A stretch of 64,000 bases of DNA. Source: Bryum argenteum (Eukaryota; Streptophyta; Bryopsida; Bryales; Bryaceae). Location: contig CM073323.1 of NCBI GenBank assembly GCA_037043015.1, positions 7,068,001-7,132,000 of the forward strand, written 5' to 3'. Below are positions 1 through 11,246 of this stretch, in pieces; position 1 is the first letter of the stretch, and each line of letters opens with the position of its first letter. Position numbers and translations under genes: made by a program. The notes below the pieces were generated by a model. The model worked only from the letters and a program-made list of their open reading frames with translations. It was not told where the DNA came from and did no database searches.

Positions 1-317
1 GCCCATTCCAAGATGTAGAATATAATTTGGTGCAAGAGTGTATATTCTTAGACCTTATTTGATTGGTAAAATATGGGGCAATTCTCACTAATGCTATCGA
101 AGTGTGTAATCTTTTTGTGCTTGATTTTTTTGATTCAAGGTGTTTAAGTGAAGTGAAAGGAAATTGTAGCTAGTAGGAAATTTTTTAATACATTTGATGA
201 TACAATTTGAACTTAATTTTGTTTTTTTCAACCTAGGAGGGCTTCACAAGTCCAAATTAACCTCTACCTAAGCCACGTTGACCCGTAGCCAAATTGTACT
301 TTCCCTCAAGGCACCAC

Positions 318-483
318 AAGCCTTGGCTTGGTGGTTAGGGCTTAGGCCCCCAATGAGGAGGTCGTGGGTTCTATTCCCCATTCTAGCGTGGTGCTCACGA
401 CTATAGTCCACCCAACTATTGTGGGAGGTCCTTGTACCTTGTTGTATGGGTACCGCAAAGCCCTTTGGGGGGGGGGTATGCAT
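318..483 (+). mobile_element. tRNA-derived SINE-like element (putative)
   Basis: The sequence carries an RNA polymerase III-like A box at 324-334 (TGGCTTGGTGG) and a B box at 367-377 (GGTTCTATTCC), spaced about as in a tRNA. This is the usual layout of a tRNA-derived SINE head. The body downstream does not fold as a functional tRNA that I can see, and a G-run near 470 follows. The ends are inferred; no target-site duplication was identified. Confidence 0.45.
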
Positions 484-681
484 TCGTAGCAGCTACCAAG
501 GAGGATGGAGGAGGGGTAATGAGCCCCCTAATTTTTTGATGTATAGACATTAAATGCCAAGGAGTAGGCTTCCATGGGTAATTTGGGGTCGTAGACCTCA
601 AATTTGAATTCAAAATTATCAAAAACGGCCTTGGGGAGGTCCCCACGGATTTGAGGGTGCCTCCTTGGTAGCTGCTACGAA
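483..681. repeat. Perfect 22-bp inverted repeat flanking about 155 bp
   Basis: The 22 bases at 483-504 (beginning TTCGTAGCAGCTACC) recur as an exact reverse complement at 660-681. The enclosed stretch is not coding. This could be a foldback or MITE-like element, or the stem of a hairpin transcript. The left arm abuts the SINE-like element. Confidence 0.75.
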
Positions 682-870
682 CCATTGCCCCTTTGGGGGG
701 ATACTATGTCAAGTATCTTCAAGGCACTAGTAACTAGGCTAGAAACTAGCGTAGTTATAGTGTCCACCCTCAAGAGGGGGAAGTAGTATTGTTCTGATTT
801 CCCCTTGTCCAGTGGCCATCAGGATATTAGCATTACGAACGGACACTTCATTCACGCCGGCCCCTTAGAA

Positions 871-942
871 AGGACCGGAGTTTCTATCTACTTTCCTCAA
901 ACCCTAAGGACCGGAGTTTCTATCTACTTTCCTCAAACCCTA
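871..942. repeat. Tandem repeat, 36 bp x 2
   Basis: Two identical 36-bp units, each starting AGGACCGGAGTTTCT, at 871-906 and 907-942; a third unit begins and then diverges. No gene is associated. Confidence 0.95.
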
Positions 943-1025
943 AGGACGCTCTATTAGCACGGAATTGCACTTAGACATTGGCATGTCTCAACACACGCCA
1001 ACAAGATAAATCTATAATGGATTGC

Positions 1026-1244
1026 ACTACACATCAATATTAGTATTAGATTTTTGTAAGATTTGAAAATGTTGTTAGTTTTTACTTTGATGGAAAGAAT
1101 TTGCCAAGAGTATTGGTTCCAGTACCATGGAAGGATCCCCATCTTGACCAATGTAAAGGGTAAAAATATTGACCAATTATAAAAACTTATAACATGTTTA
1201 TATAAGTTAGTGTATCTAACAATAATCTACCTATTTAGTGTAGT
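1026..1244. mobile_element. MITE, copy A of a two-copy family
   Basis: This 219-bp segment matches 8727-8951 along its whole length with scattered differences. Its right end is close to the inverted repeat of copy B (CTACCTATTTAGTGTAGT); its left end has decayed. It has no coding capacity, so it would depend on a transposase elsewhere. Confidence 0.7.
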
Positions 1245-1250
1245 AGAAAA

Positions 1251-1347
1251 GTGTCCCAAGGTACACCACAAGTATACATACCTCATGATTTGTGTTTTGT
1301 ACCCAACTTGGGTGTAGGACACCTTATGTGGTGTATACATGGGGCAC
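1251..1347. repeat. Short imperfect foldback element
   Basis: The arms at about 1251-1274 (GTGTCCCAAGGTACACCACA) and about 1323-1347 are imperfect reverse complements around the motif TACACCACA. It lies directly against MITE copy A. Noncoding; nothing more is seen up to the gene end at 1724. Confidence 0.45.
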
Positions 1348-1723
1348 AGTATTGAGTTCATTTCTCCTTACAAAACCTGTCTCCAGTATATTTCAAATGA
1401 ATGTTTTTCGCACTCAGAGAAAGCACAAACAAATATACTCAAAGCCACACACACGAGAGTAGCAACAAGTTGAAGATGAAACTGCTGATTGGAGATCATT
1501 CAAATGAAACTCAAAATGGAAAACTATGGTACAGAAAATCCAAGGGTGACGATCATGCGCGATCAGCACCACAACTAGATTCAAAGGCCACTTCCTTTCC
1601 TCCCTACTGAACAGTTGTAAAGTCAAGTCATTTTCTACCCTGCCTGCCTAGCTCAAAAATTTAAATCAAGTAGTTAGTTGATAAGATACATGATGTGCTC
1701 TTCATCTAATTGTTAGTATTGAA

Positions 1724-4700
1724 TTAGATGACAGTCCCATCCTTGATTAGGCCGTTCTTCTCTATCACTGTTATCCCTGAATTGATGTAGAACCCGAGCT
1801 CCGGTCTCGATGCTTCTTGCACCTTCTGCACTCAGCCACACATTTCGCAATGTCAATAACAACTCAGTATAGTATGTTCTTACTTCGATGAGCTTTACGA
1901 AGCACAGCCAACAGCTCATTGTGACTTGTTCGAAGTCATTTAGATGACCGAGTGATCAGCCAAAAGTTTCCGAGGAGTTATCTAACATCGAGATTCACAA
2001 TTGAGACAAGAACCATTCTTCTTGTTTTGTTTATGAGCCCGTTTTTTGAACTGTCATGTGGAAACTAGCTTGTTGGTTATGGAGAGAATACATCGATCTA
2101 GGAGCATTTGCGAGGATGTAACTTGTGGAGATTGATAGAAAGCAGTGACGAGAGTTGAGGTGCTTACATCAGTGTTGGCGATAATGACATTCTTGCCGAT
2201 CCTGGCATTCTTGTCGATGATGCAGTTGCTGATTCTAGAGTTCGCACCCACTCCCAGAGGAGTCTTGCCGTTCTTCAACATCTCCGCTACTTCGAGCTCT
2301 GTCTCGTAAAAGTCAGCTCCCATCATCATCGTATCCTGATCAGGAAACACCACCAAATTATCAAACGATGCACAATGCTGGTAGGAAGCAAATATTATGA
2401 AACATGAACATGAACTTGTTTTCTGTGATTGAAAACATGGCCTCCGAGATTCAAGATATGACGAAGTTCCCATAAATTACTGTATTCTCGAAAAGCTATA
2501 AGAACAAGTATGTCTTGGACCTATATCACATCACCTGTAGCCAATAAATCTCCATGTCCACATAAGGTTTTTTTTCGTTGTATCTAGAAAGTAGGCAAGA
2601 TTCTGGATTGACCGGTTTCAGAAGACAGACAAGGTTCTAGAACGAGAACAATGCTGTTTATGGAGGAATCCGAGTGCATGTGACAGATAATCTAGCCTCA
2701 TAGGCCTCACTTTTCGAGACTATTTAAGTTTCTGTATACCAGTATTCAAAACTCTGATAGTAATTCAAAATCACGAATTAGATAAAAAAGAAGCGTGAAG
2801 TACCTTCAGGATAACTCCATCCTCCAGACGAGAACGAATACCAACAATAGAATGCTCGACGCTGCACTTCCTTAGAAAGCATCCGTGGGAGACGATTGAA
2901 TCCTTGACCTGCCGTTCCAAATCCTCCTTAAATTTAGTTTAAAAAACACAGTCTCAGAAAACGGATCAGCGTTCAATCACAACAGAAATGGTCATTACCT
3001 GGCACTTCTCTATTGATGTTGGGGGAAGATATCGTGGTGATGTAAAGATCGGCTTGGCAGCGTCATAAAAGCTGAACTGCGGCGGCTGCAGAATACCAAG
3101 AAGATAATCGATTCAGCTATAGAAACAATTGAAAACTCACGAGTAGTTCAACGAAGGAATGGATCATTACCTGGGCAGTCAACGCTAAATTGGCATCGAA
3201 GAAAGACTTGATGGTTCCAATATCTTCCCAGTAGTCATTGAACAAATAAGCCTGCACGTTGAATTCCTTGGCCGAAGCGGGTATAATTTCCGAACCGAAA
3301 TCGTTGGCCGTGGGGTATCTCCATCTGCAGCATGCAACAATATATTCGGTCACCTTTTAATTGATATAATGGACTCATTTCTGAGATTAAAGATCAATTC
3401 TATTGGGAATTGAGCTCGTTGTTTACCTTAAAAGTTTCAGAAGGACCTCCTTTTTGAACACGTAAATACCCATCGACGCGATGTAAGGCATCTCAGCAGC
3501 TGCGGCGGGGGAGAGACCCAAGACTGTGGTATCGACTTGCTGCAAACGGAAATCGAATGTTAGCAGACATTCGATCAAACAGATGGCTAGTATTTGTGCA
3601 AGAAATAGAAGCTCGAGGCCTTGTTGTTGTTGTCAAAAGAGATTGATGTGTACCATGTTTTTGAGATCGGCGCCCTTGGGCTTCTCATGGAAATGCAAAA
3701 CTCGTCCTTGGTCATCGATCTTCATCAAGCCATAGTCCGAAGCTCGGCTGTCGTCCATGGGTACACAAGAAACCGTGATGTCGGCACCGCTGTCCTTGTG
3801 CTTCTGAACGAAGTCCATGTAATCCATTCGGTACAGATGATCGCCGGACAAGATCACCACATTCTCCACTACCTTGTTCTTGGCATCCTGCAACACATTA
3901 CATGTAAGCACCAGAAAAGTACCTGCTACAGAAGATAGTCCTGCGCATGAGACAGAGCACCTGCATCTGCTGTAACTTTGATATGGTGCTAAAAGTGAGG
4001 AGAATATTTTGATAGGCAATACCCCGATTGTGAGGATATGCACATGTTCGGGTATGGAGTATGCATACCTCGAACACCCACAAGTATTGTCGAACGGCAT
4101 CGGCTGTTCCCTGGAACCAGTCCGTGCCTGTTGGAGTTTGGGTGGCTGCCAAAACCTGTGCCAAGGTGAAACAAAGTAAATTAAGGTACACTCTCAGAAA
4201 GGAATGTAAAAGTGAAACTTTACCAATCAGACGGTAAAGCTACCTCCACGAAACCATCGCCGAAGTTGATTTTCCCGAAGTTGTAAGTGCGGGCAAGATG
4301 ACGATTGAGCGATGTGGAATTGAATTGCGTGAGGATGAAGACTTTCTTGATGCCGCTGTTGATGCAGTTGCTCATGGGCACGTCTATCAACCGATATGCC
4401 CCTCCAATCGGCACCTGCACAACGCACACACAATGAGTGACGACCCATATTCCTTTTCCAGAGGAGCCAATCCAGCCACAGCCACTGATACATTATGATA
4501 TGGGAGATTCGGGAGCTTACGGCAGGTTTGGCACGTCTCTTGGTGAGAGGGTACAGACGTTTTCCGGCACCACCGCCAAGGATGATGGACAGAACCGTGC
4601 GTGGATCAACGCGATTCTCGTCTCCTGTATCCACCTGCTAGACAAACAGTAACAAAACAAAGCTCAAAAACGAGGCGTCACTCATTCACTGATTCAAGCA

Positions 4701-5276
4701 GACAAACGATAATTACGAGAATACTAACTCTAGACATGGACGAGAGAGAGAGCGAGCGAGCTGGAAAACCAACAATGCGACACTAAAACGCTTAGGGTTC
4801 CTATCGACATTGAATCAGATGACACAACCCCCTGAAAATTCATCCCCTCACTCTACAAAAACATTCTGTTCTCTACACATACCACGTGAGTGGCTCTCTA
4901 CCGGCAATTTCAAGGCAATGATCGGAAGTATCGAATACGAAAAACTCGCCACGCAAGAAGGGTACCCGATCTTTCAAACGGTGACATTGAGAATGCAAAG
5001 AACCAAATTGGATTGGGAGCGTACAATGGTCTGGTCAAGCTCCGCCAGAACCGACGAGACTTGGAGGCGTTGGGCATTGCGGCGTGCGGGACGCTTGGTG
5101 GGCGCAGCAGGCAACCAAGCTTGCGCCTTCAAGGACGCTGCGAGCTTCTGCCCACAGAACGCCGACCGGCTCAAGGAAGTCGAGGCCGCCTGCTGCTGCT
5201 GCTGCTGCGCGCGGCCATAGCTGTCGCTTCGGGAAAGAGAACACGAGCTTCTGGACAAGGTGGTGGCTGCCGCCAT
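1724..5276 (-). CDS. Glucose-1-phosphate adenylyltransferase (ADP-glucose pyrophosphorylase) large subunit, chloroplastic
   Basis: Makes ADP-glucose from glucose-1-phosphate and ATP, the committed step of starch synthesis, as the large subunit of a plastid heterotetramer. Eleven exons: 5276-5025, 4634-4521, 4414-4244, 4155-4069, 3887-3654, 3539-3427, 3324-3171, 3085-2999, 2908-2804, 2335-2168, 1825-1724. They give 528 aa with all phases closing. Residues 1 to about 80 form a Ser/Ala/Arg-rich transit peptide with a Gln run. The nucleotide-binding motif is near 104-120 ([17 protein letters not shown]), the [13 protein letters not shown] loop near 222, and the C-terminus ends in the family signature [25 protein letters not shown] marks the large rather than the small subunit. 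R110 and K120 match the residues needed for catalysis in small subunits. Lys109 replaces the usual Thr. The start is the first ATG before the transit peptide. Confidence 0.96.
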
Positions 5277-5296
5277 GGCAACTCAAGATGGACACA

Positions 5297-5338
<42 letters not shown>
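5297..5338. repeat. GA/CT microsatellite in the AGPase leader
   Basis: About twenty GA dinucleotides lie 20-60 bp upstream of the AGPase start, reading as a CT tract on the transcribed strand. Pyrimidine-rich leaders near start codons are common in plant genes. Its effect here is unknown. Confidence 0.9.
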
Positions 5339-6827
5339 AAGCAGAGGTGGAATTCGGGCGATCCTACACTGGCATTCTCAGAAGGGGGCCAATGCAGGGG
5401 GAATGGAGCAGGAGAGAGGGATTGGTGGCGAATGTGAGGGATGGTGAGGACTAATAAGCTAAAAGCTAGAGAAGGGGGCTGAGTTGTTGTGAGGCGGAAG
5501 CGCAACAGTCTAAATTTTCACTGCGTGATGGAGCTGCAGCAACAGGGGATCCGTCAATCGGTTGTGGTTTGCCAGTAGTATTGATGCCGGGTTGATGGTC
5601 ACAGATCATAAGCGCTCTGAAGCGCTGCTTTGGCTGGGGAGCTGGCTGGCGGAGTGGCCACGGACGTCGGAGCACCCCTCGCTCCCCCTACTTCCTTTCA
5701 CCTCCCCCCTCCCCTCCGTTACTTTTTCTCCCCACTCCCACTTTTCTCTACTTTTCTCTCGTCATGTTGCTATGGTTCATTCATGTTGCGCCCCATGCAA
5801 ACTGGTTGCCTACGAGACTGCTTTCCCACTATCAAGTGTCAACTCCTTTCAATATACTTCGTTTCACTCACCATTCATATGTATAATACTAGCCATGTAC
5901 CCGTCGTCTTGACGAAAAAGCTCTTTATATGGTACTTTTATAAAATTATCCTGTGTCCACCATTTCCTCATATTATGTTTATTATTTTTATATATGTCCG
6001 TGTCTTTTTTATTTTTTTATTTATTATTATTATTATTATTATTATATATAAAAAACATAAAAGAAGGTAGGTAGGTTGGTAAGTTTGTAGGTTAGTACGT
6101 TGGTGGGTAGGAAAGATCGCCGTAAAGTATTTTATTATAGAAGTAGATCATCAATGTCCCATGAACACATTCCATCTCTCTTATGTCATCCTTCTGACCT
6201 TTATAATATGACCCCAATGAACTTCTACTTATCACCTCTCTAACTTTACATTGTCACCCCTCCGGCCTCTATAAGGTTACAAGTATGATAACAACCTTTT
6301 GGCTTTTACGATGTCACACGTTCGGCCTTTATAACTTCACTCCTCCAACTTGGTAAACTCACCATCGTACAAATGTTATAGTGTCACCCTTATAATCTCT
6401 CTAAGGTCACCCCTCATGTTGCCATTTGTAACCACCGTTGGAAAACCGTATCTTGGTATGATATGAATTCTTGAATCATTACTTCGACATACAATTATTA
6501 CAAGTTGTAGAGGAGAGTTTTTTTTATTTCAAAATGTTCATGTGGATCTTAAACTCGCCCATTGAACACTTGTTATTTAATTTTTCACCTTGTTTTTTTA
6601 TGCCACATTTGTAGCTTAGTGACTTTTGGTGATTTACAATCTGTTGATAATTTTTGAATTTTGTCGGTTTATCTTGTTAATAAAATTTGGTAATCTTTAT
6701 TCAAATATAAATTGTACAATTTGTAATGTATGCATCACTTTGAGGTGTTGGCGAGGCACTTGAGCATGGCTAGTTGGAATCAATACAATTGCGGTGTCTA
6801 TTTACACTGCACACAGTAAAGATATAT
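5339..6827. other. Noncoding: AGPase upstream region and AT-rich spacer
   Basis: From 5339 to about 5850 the DNA is moderately GC-rich and is probably the AGPase promoter. From 5900 it becomes AT-rich, with an ATT microsatellite at 6020-6045 and a degenerate GTAG/GTTG-rich stretch at 6066-6110. Open frames here show no recognisable family. No gene seen. Confidence 0.6.
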
Positions 6828-6830
6828 TAA

Positions 6831-7141
6831 GAGCATAGCCACCCTTCTACTAAATCCACACGCATTGAGAAATTTTTTTCATTTGCCTTTGAATATTTTG
6901 TGCCCTATTCGGCACACATGCCCCCATTAAAGCGCTCTAGTAGCAATAGTTGTCAAAGCTAATGACATAAGCAAGATAAACACATGTGATTCAAGTGAGA
7001 TGGAGAGGTATTGAGTGAAAAAGAGTTACGAGTGCGGAGTTGTTTTGAGCGGGCACAAAGCCAAGCGTGGGTAGCAATGACTCTCTTTCAAATGCCCTTT
7101 GTGCATGACTTCCTTGGTTATAATATACAGTGGCTATGCTC
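6831..7141. mobile_element. MITE with TAA target-site duplication (PIF/Harbinger, Tourist-like)
   Basis: The element begins GAGCATAGCCAC (6831-6842) and ends with the exact reverse complement GTGGCTATGCTC (7130-7141). It is flanked by TAA at 6828-6830 and 7142-7144. A 3-bp TAA/TTA duplication with short perfect inverted repeats is the hallmark of PIF/Harbinger-type MITEs. It is 311 bp and noncoding. The intact ends suggest fairly recent insertion. Confidence 0.8.
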
Positions 7142-7144
7142 TAA

Positions 7145-8726
7145 GAACCATAGAGTATATTGTGTCAGATACTGAATACATAAAAGAATATAGTATAGCA
7201 TCACGATAGTGAGATTTAACAAAATCTTTGTATTTGACAACTATTTATGACATATTTTGAAAATGAAGTATGCTCGTAGAATAAAAGTCAGGGCCAGCAA
7301 AAAAAGGAGTGTGCGTAGGTGGTCATAAAGAGAAGCGTGATGCGTTGATGGCTTTGGGTGCAAGCAGCGGTCGTGTGTTGAGTTGTTTTGTGTTAATTTC
7401 CTAAAGGAGGGGCTAGTCGTCAAGGCAAACTGTAGATTCGAAAAGTAAAGGTGCGCAGCGAGTGTAGTAGGGTTTAAACCGGCTGTGCCTTATCATTCCT
7501 TTGCTGCTATGTGCGGATTCCATTACTGTACCTCCCACTCAATGTCCTTGATTTTTCGCTTCCTTCTAGGAGCATAGACCTACCTCCACTCAATGCTTGA
7601 AAATTGAACTTCACATTGTCAAATTATCAGTCTTCAACACGATTTCTATCATAAAATTCTTCCACAAATATATTCCAATAGCGCCATTTCTTTTATTTTA
7701 ACCCAAACTATATGTATTAGTCAAGCTACTAACATTAAATGTTGCCCAATTCTTTACTATGAAATTTGAATTCATTTGTTAATCTAGCATGTTTATATCT
7801 TTGTAATAAGACTATCGACCCCTCTCAAAAGGAGATTGGCTTCAAAATTGTCAACTTCTCTCAAAAATTGTCTTTCTGTGATTAAAGGTCACTATTGAAG
7901 GGGTGGTCTAAGTATATGGGTACGATTTACATTTGACCTTGGTGTATATTGTTCTATACAACAAGGGACACAAATACTCAAACCACCTTTGCACTAATGA
8001 ATATACTAATTAGTACACATATATAAGGTAACTTACACCCACCTTGGGTATATGCCACTATAGGTGTATTTATGTGGTTTACTCAAACCACCGTTTCACT
8101 AATGGGTGCACATTTTCTATTTTTAACATATTTTGAATTTGGTTGGAGTAAGTAAGCAAGGATCTTGTACTTGATTGCACATGTACACCATATCTAAAAT
8201 TATATCTTCTTGCTATTTGTAAGATCATAATGTTCAAAGTTGCGGGAATTTTTTTATAAAAATTCTTTGTTGCTAAAAAAAATCAAGTGTTTTGCGAGAC
8301 AAAACGCCAAATTTTGAAGTGTATCCAATTTGAATGAGAAATATGTGTATCTAATTTTTACCCTCATAGGACCTACAAAACCCAAAAATATACTTGATTG
8401 TTCACATAAAGGTATCTGAAAATTCAAATCCATAGCGTGATTACGAACATCATAAAGACACATGTAAAAAGGTATCATGTTGAAAATTTGAATACTTGGT
8501 ACCTCTTTCACATGTTCCAAAAACAAAACCTCAAAACTAGTAAAATCTCAACTTTTGCCAAATTGAAGTTTCCACAAATCAATTGATCATGGGAGATTCA
8601 TAGAGTATATGAGTATATACCACAATTATGGGCAAATTTCAGCATGCCCTACGTGAACCTCAAATACGTACAAAGCAATCAAAATAGAGGTATGTCCAAA
8701 AAGCAGAAAAATTGGGTGTATAAACC
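7145..8726. other. Noncoding AT-rich spacer with a 24-bp direct repeat
   Basis: No supportable gene. A 24-bp sequence starting ACTCAAACCACC occurs at 7976-7999 and 8081-8104 (105 bp apart, two mismatches), suggesting the edges of a small decayed element. Open frames at 7241-7423 and 8254-8526 show no known family. Confidence 0.5.
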
Positions 8727-8951
8727 ACTACACTGAATAGGTAGATTAGTGTTAGAATTTTATAAGATTTGAAAATGCTATAAGTTTTTACTTCTGGTAC
8801 AAAAAAATTACCAAGAGTATTGACTCCAATACTTTGGAAGGATTCACATTTTGACAGATGTAGAGGGTAAAAATATTGACCAACAGTAAAAACTTATAAC
8901 CTGTTTATGTAAATTAGAGTATCTAACACTAATCTACCTATTTAGTATAGT
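8727..8951. mobile_element. MITE, copy B, with about 30-bp terminal inverted repeats
   Basis: The left end (ACTACACTGAATAGGTAGAT) and right end (reverse complement ACTATACTAAATAGGTAGAT) form inverted repeats of about 30 bp with two mismatches. The 225-bp element is the better preserved homologue of the copy at 1026-1244. It is noncoding. The target-site duplication is unclear. Confidence 0.8.
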
Positions 8952-9329
8952 CAATAATTGAAAAAAATCCTAAAATTAGGTTGTAAAATAAACCACTGAA
9001 CTTGAAGGTGTCAAATATAAGATTCAAGTACGGGTACCTCAGTTAGTCACACTGGATGAAAAATGTGGGTGCATGGATGGAAAGAAGAGGGGTATATATT
9101 GCGCTCTTTGCATTGGCTACCAACGTTGACTGAAATGTATTGAACTCCTGCCCTTTAGCCTTGAACCATCAATTCCCCTGCAACTGCACCAAAAGGGGAA
9201 TACCAAAGAAAAGGATCATTCCCCTCTGGAGAATGGAATAATGCACCACTTCATTGAGAGAGGAAAATAATGTTTCATTTTTACTGCCATGAAACAAAAC
9301 GTGTAGCACTTTCATCCATAGATGTTTTG

Positions 9330-11010
9330 AATTTGGTGAGCAATCCATGGTTATTGGAGTACAAGCAATTCTCACATTTAAAAATTCGATCTTGCAAATA
9401 ATAAACATTGAATGGTCTAGTTTTGGAACACTTACCATGAATAGGCTAAGATACAAGATCTCATGGTTGAAAATCTCAAAAAAAAGTAAAATTTTTCAGC
9501 TCACAACCCTTGGAGTGCATAGAGGTAAAAATCAAAGTTTTTAGGTTTCAAACTCCCAAAAACACGATAAAATCTAGTAGTTAAAGTCCCTCCTATGCAT
9601 ATATTTCTACTTTTATTCCCATAGTTGATTTTTAAGCATCCAACCCTACAACCAATCCCTCTCCTCCTTTAAAACCGGTCAAAACATGACATTGTATCCA
9701 ACAATTAATTAGGTCATCATCCACCAAAATTTCCTTATTGGCTCAAGTGTGGGAGAATCTTGAGAGAGCAAACTCTTTGTACTTATTAGAAAGGCAAAAG
9801 CGGTGGTGTAGCAAGACAGAGTCCAACCAACCAAGAGCAAGAGGTAAATTCGAAAAGCTGAGGTGGAGAAGGAATGAATGAAGACTAGAATCCAAGTGGG
9901 CAGGCAACAGTGAGCATAATTTGATGCCCATACCAGGCTCCCCTCCCCTCCCCTCTCTAACTTGCCTTTAATGAAGTTAGCAGCTTCATGGAACTTTCCT
10001 TTACTTCTAGTGCCTCTTACGCTCATGGAGGATATTTTAATTTGTTAGATATTTTGCAATGGGACTTGTAGAGCATCTGGTGGGGCATCTCCCACTTGCT
10101 CCAAAAAGGTTGCAATCAGGTTCGACACGCATTGCGGCCTCCTTTTCCTTATTCTAGAATTGGAGAAGAAGTTAGGGTTTGGAACTTAAAAGTGTTTTTG
10201 ACCTTTTTTTTTGGGGACTTGTGACTTTCACTCTTAGGGCCGGTTTACACTACGGTGAAGAAGGCCATTGGCCGGTCGAGAATGCTTGGCCAAGACATGG
10301 TTATATAAAGCAAATGGTGAGTGTGCCGGAGGTAATAAAATATTCTTTAAGGAGTCTTGAACCTTGTTTCTGAACGATGGGTCTAGTTAACCGATGCTTA
10401 ACATGGGGCTATCTATCAATCTCTTTCACATAGTTGACTTTTAACCCTGTAGTTTTTTTTGCGAGAATTTCGCTTTTTGGGTATTTGAGTAGCCTAGATG
10501 AAGGGGTTGAAAGTAATGTTTGTTTGTTTGAGATTTTTACTAGGTGCTTCTTATAGTGCGAGGTGTATGTTGTAAAATTTGGAAAGTCGTATTCTAATTT
10601 TAGGACCTTCATTTAGGAATTTGAGGTTTTAAGTTGAGTATGGACAGCTTAAGATTTATATTTTTATTTTTTTATTCTTTTTTTTAAAAAAATGTTCACT
10701 ATGAAACGACTACTTGAATTCCAAAGAAACCTAAGTTAAAAAGGGCAACCGCCAAAAAATTCAAAAAAAATCTTCACAATGCCTTAAAAACTTGGAAACT
10801 TGTTATGATCTTTTAAATTGTAAACATCCAATGGTCAATTATTGAGACAAAATCAAAAATATTCTTAAGTACAAGATGTTATGGTTGAAAAAGGAAAAAC
10901 AATTGACTCTCATCCCTCGAAGTAGATAGAAGTAGAAAATTGTAGTTTTGAGGTTTCAAGCTCCCAAGATCACACAAGAGCCTTTAGAGGTTAACCTCCT
11001 GAAGGTTTGC
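9330..11010. repeat. Diverged dispersed repeat, two copies (about 9330-9600 and 10795-11010)
   Basis: The two stretches share, in the same order, motifs such as TACAAGAT..ATGGTTGAAAA, a GTAG/CATAGA block and TTGAGGTTTCAAGCTCCCAA with variants. Weaker relatives lie near 31300 and 51100. These look like old copies of one noncoding repeat family. The spacer between holds open frames at 9709-10026 and 10179-10373 with no recognisable product. Confidence 0.5.
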
Positions 11011-11246
11011 ATTGATGTAAGAGGAATTACAAGTTCAACTCATATACATAGGCTATAAAACATGCTTCAAAACCATATATTATCTAAAATTGGACACTAG
11101 AACATTTAGGGTTAATAAAAAGTCACTTGATTTTCAAAAAGCATCATAGTAAGTTTGTTCAATATTTCTAACATCACATATTCATGAAACAAGTCAAGTA
11201 GTTATATGTTTTTTTTGTTCTATTTCCCCTTCAATGAAAATGAAAC

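Noticed and set aside
4890-5447. 185-codon plus-strand frame over AGPase exon 1
   Set aside because: Consists of the GA microsatellite and antisense of the transit peptide.
9709-10026. 105-codon minus-strand frame with a hydrophobic C-terminal half
   Set aside because: No similarity recognised, no splice partners, and surrounded by dispersed repeats.
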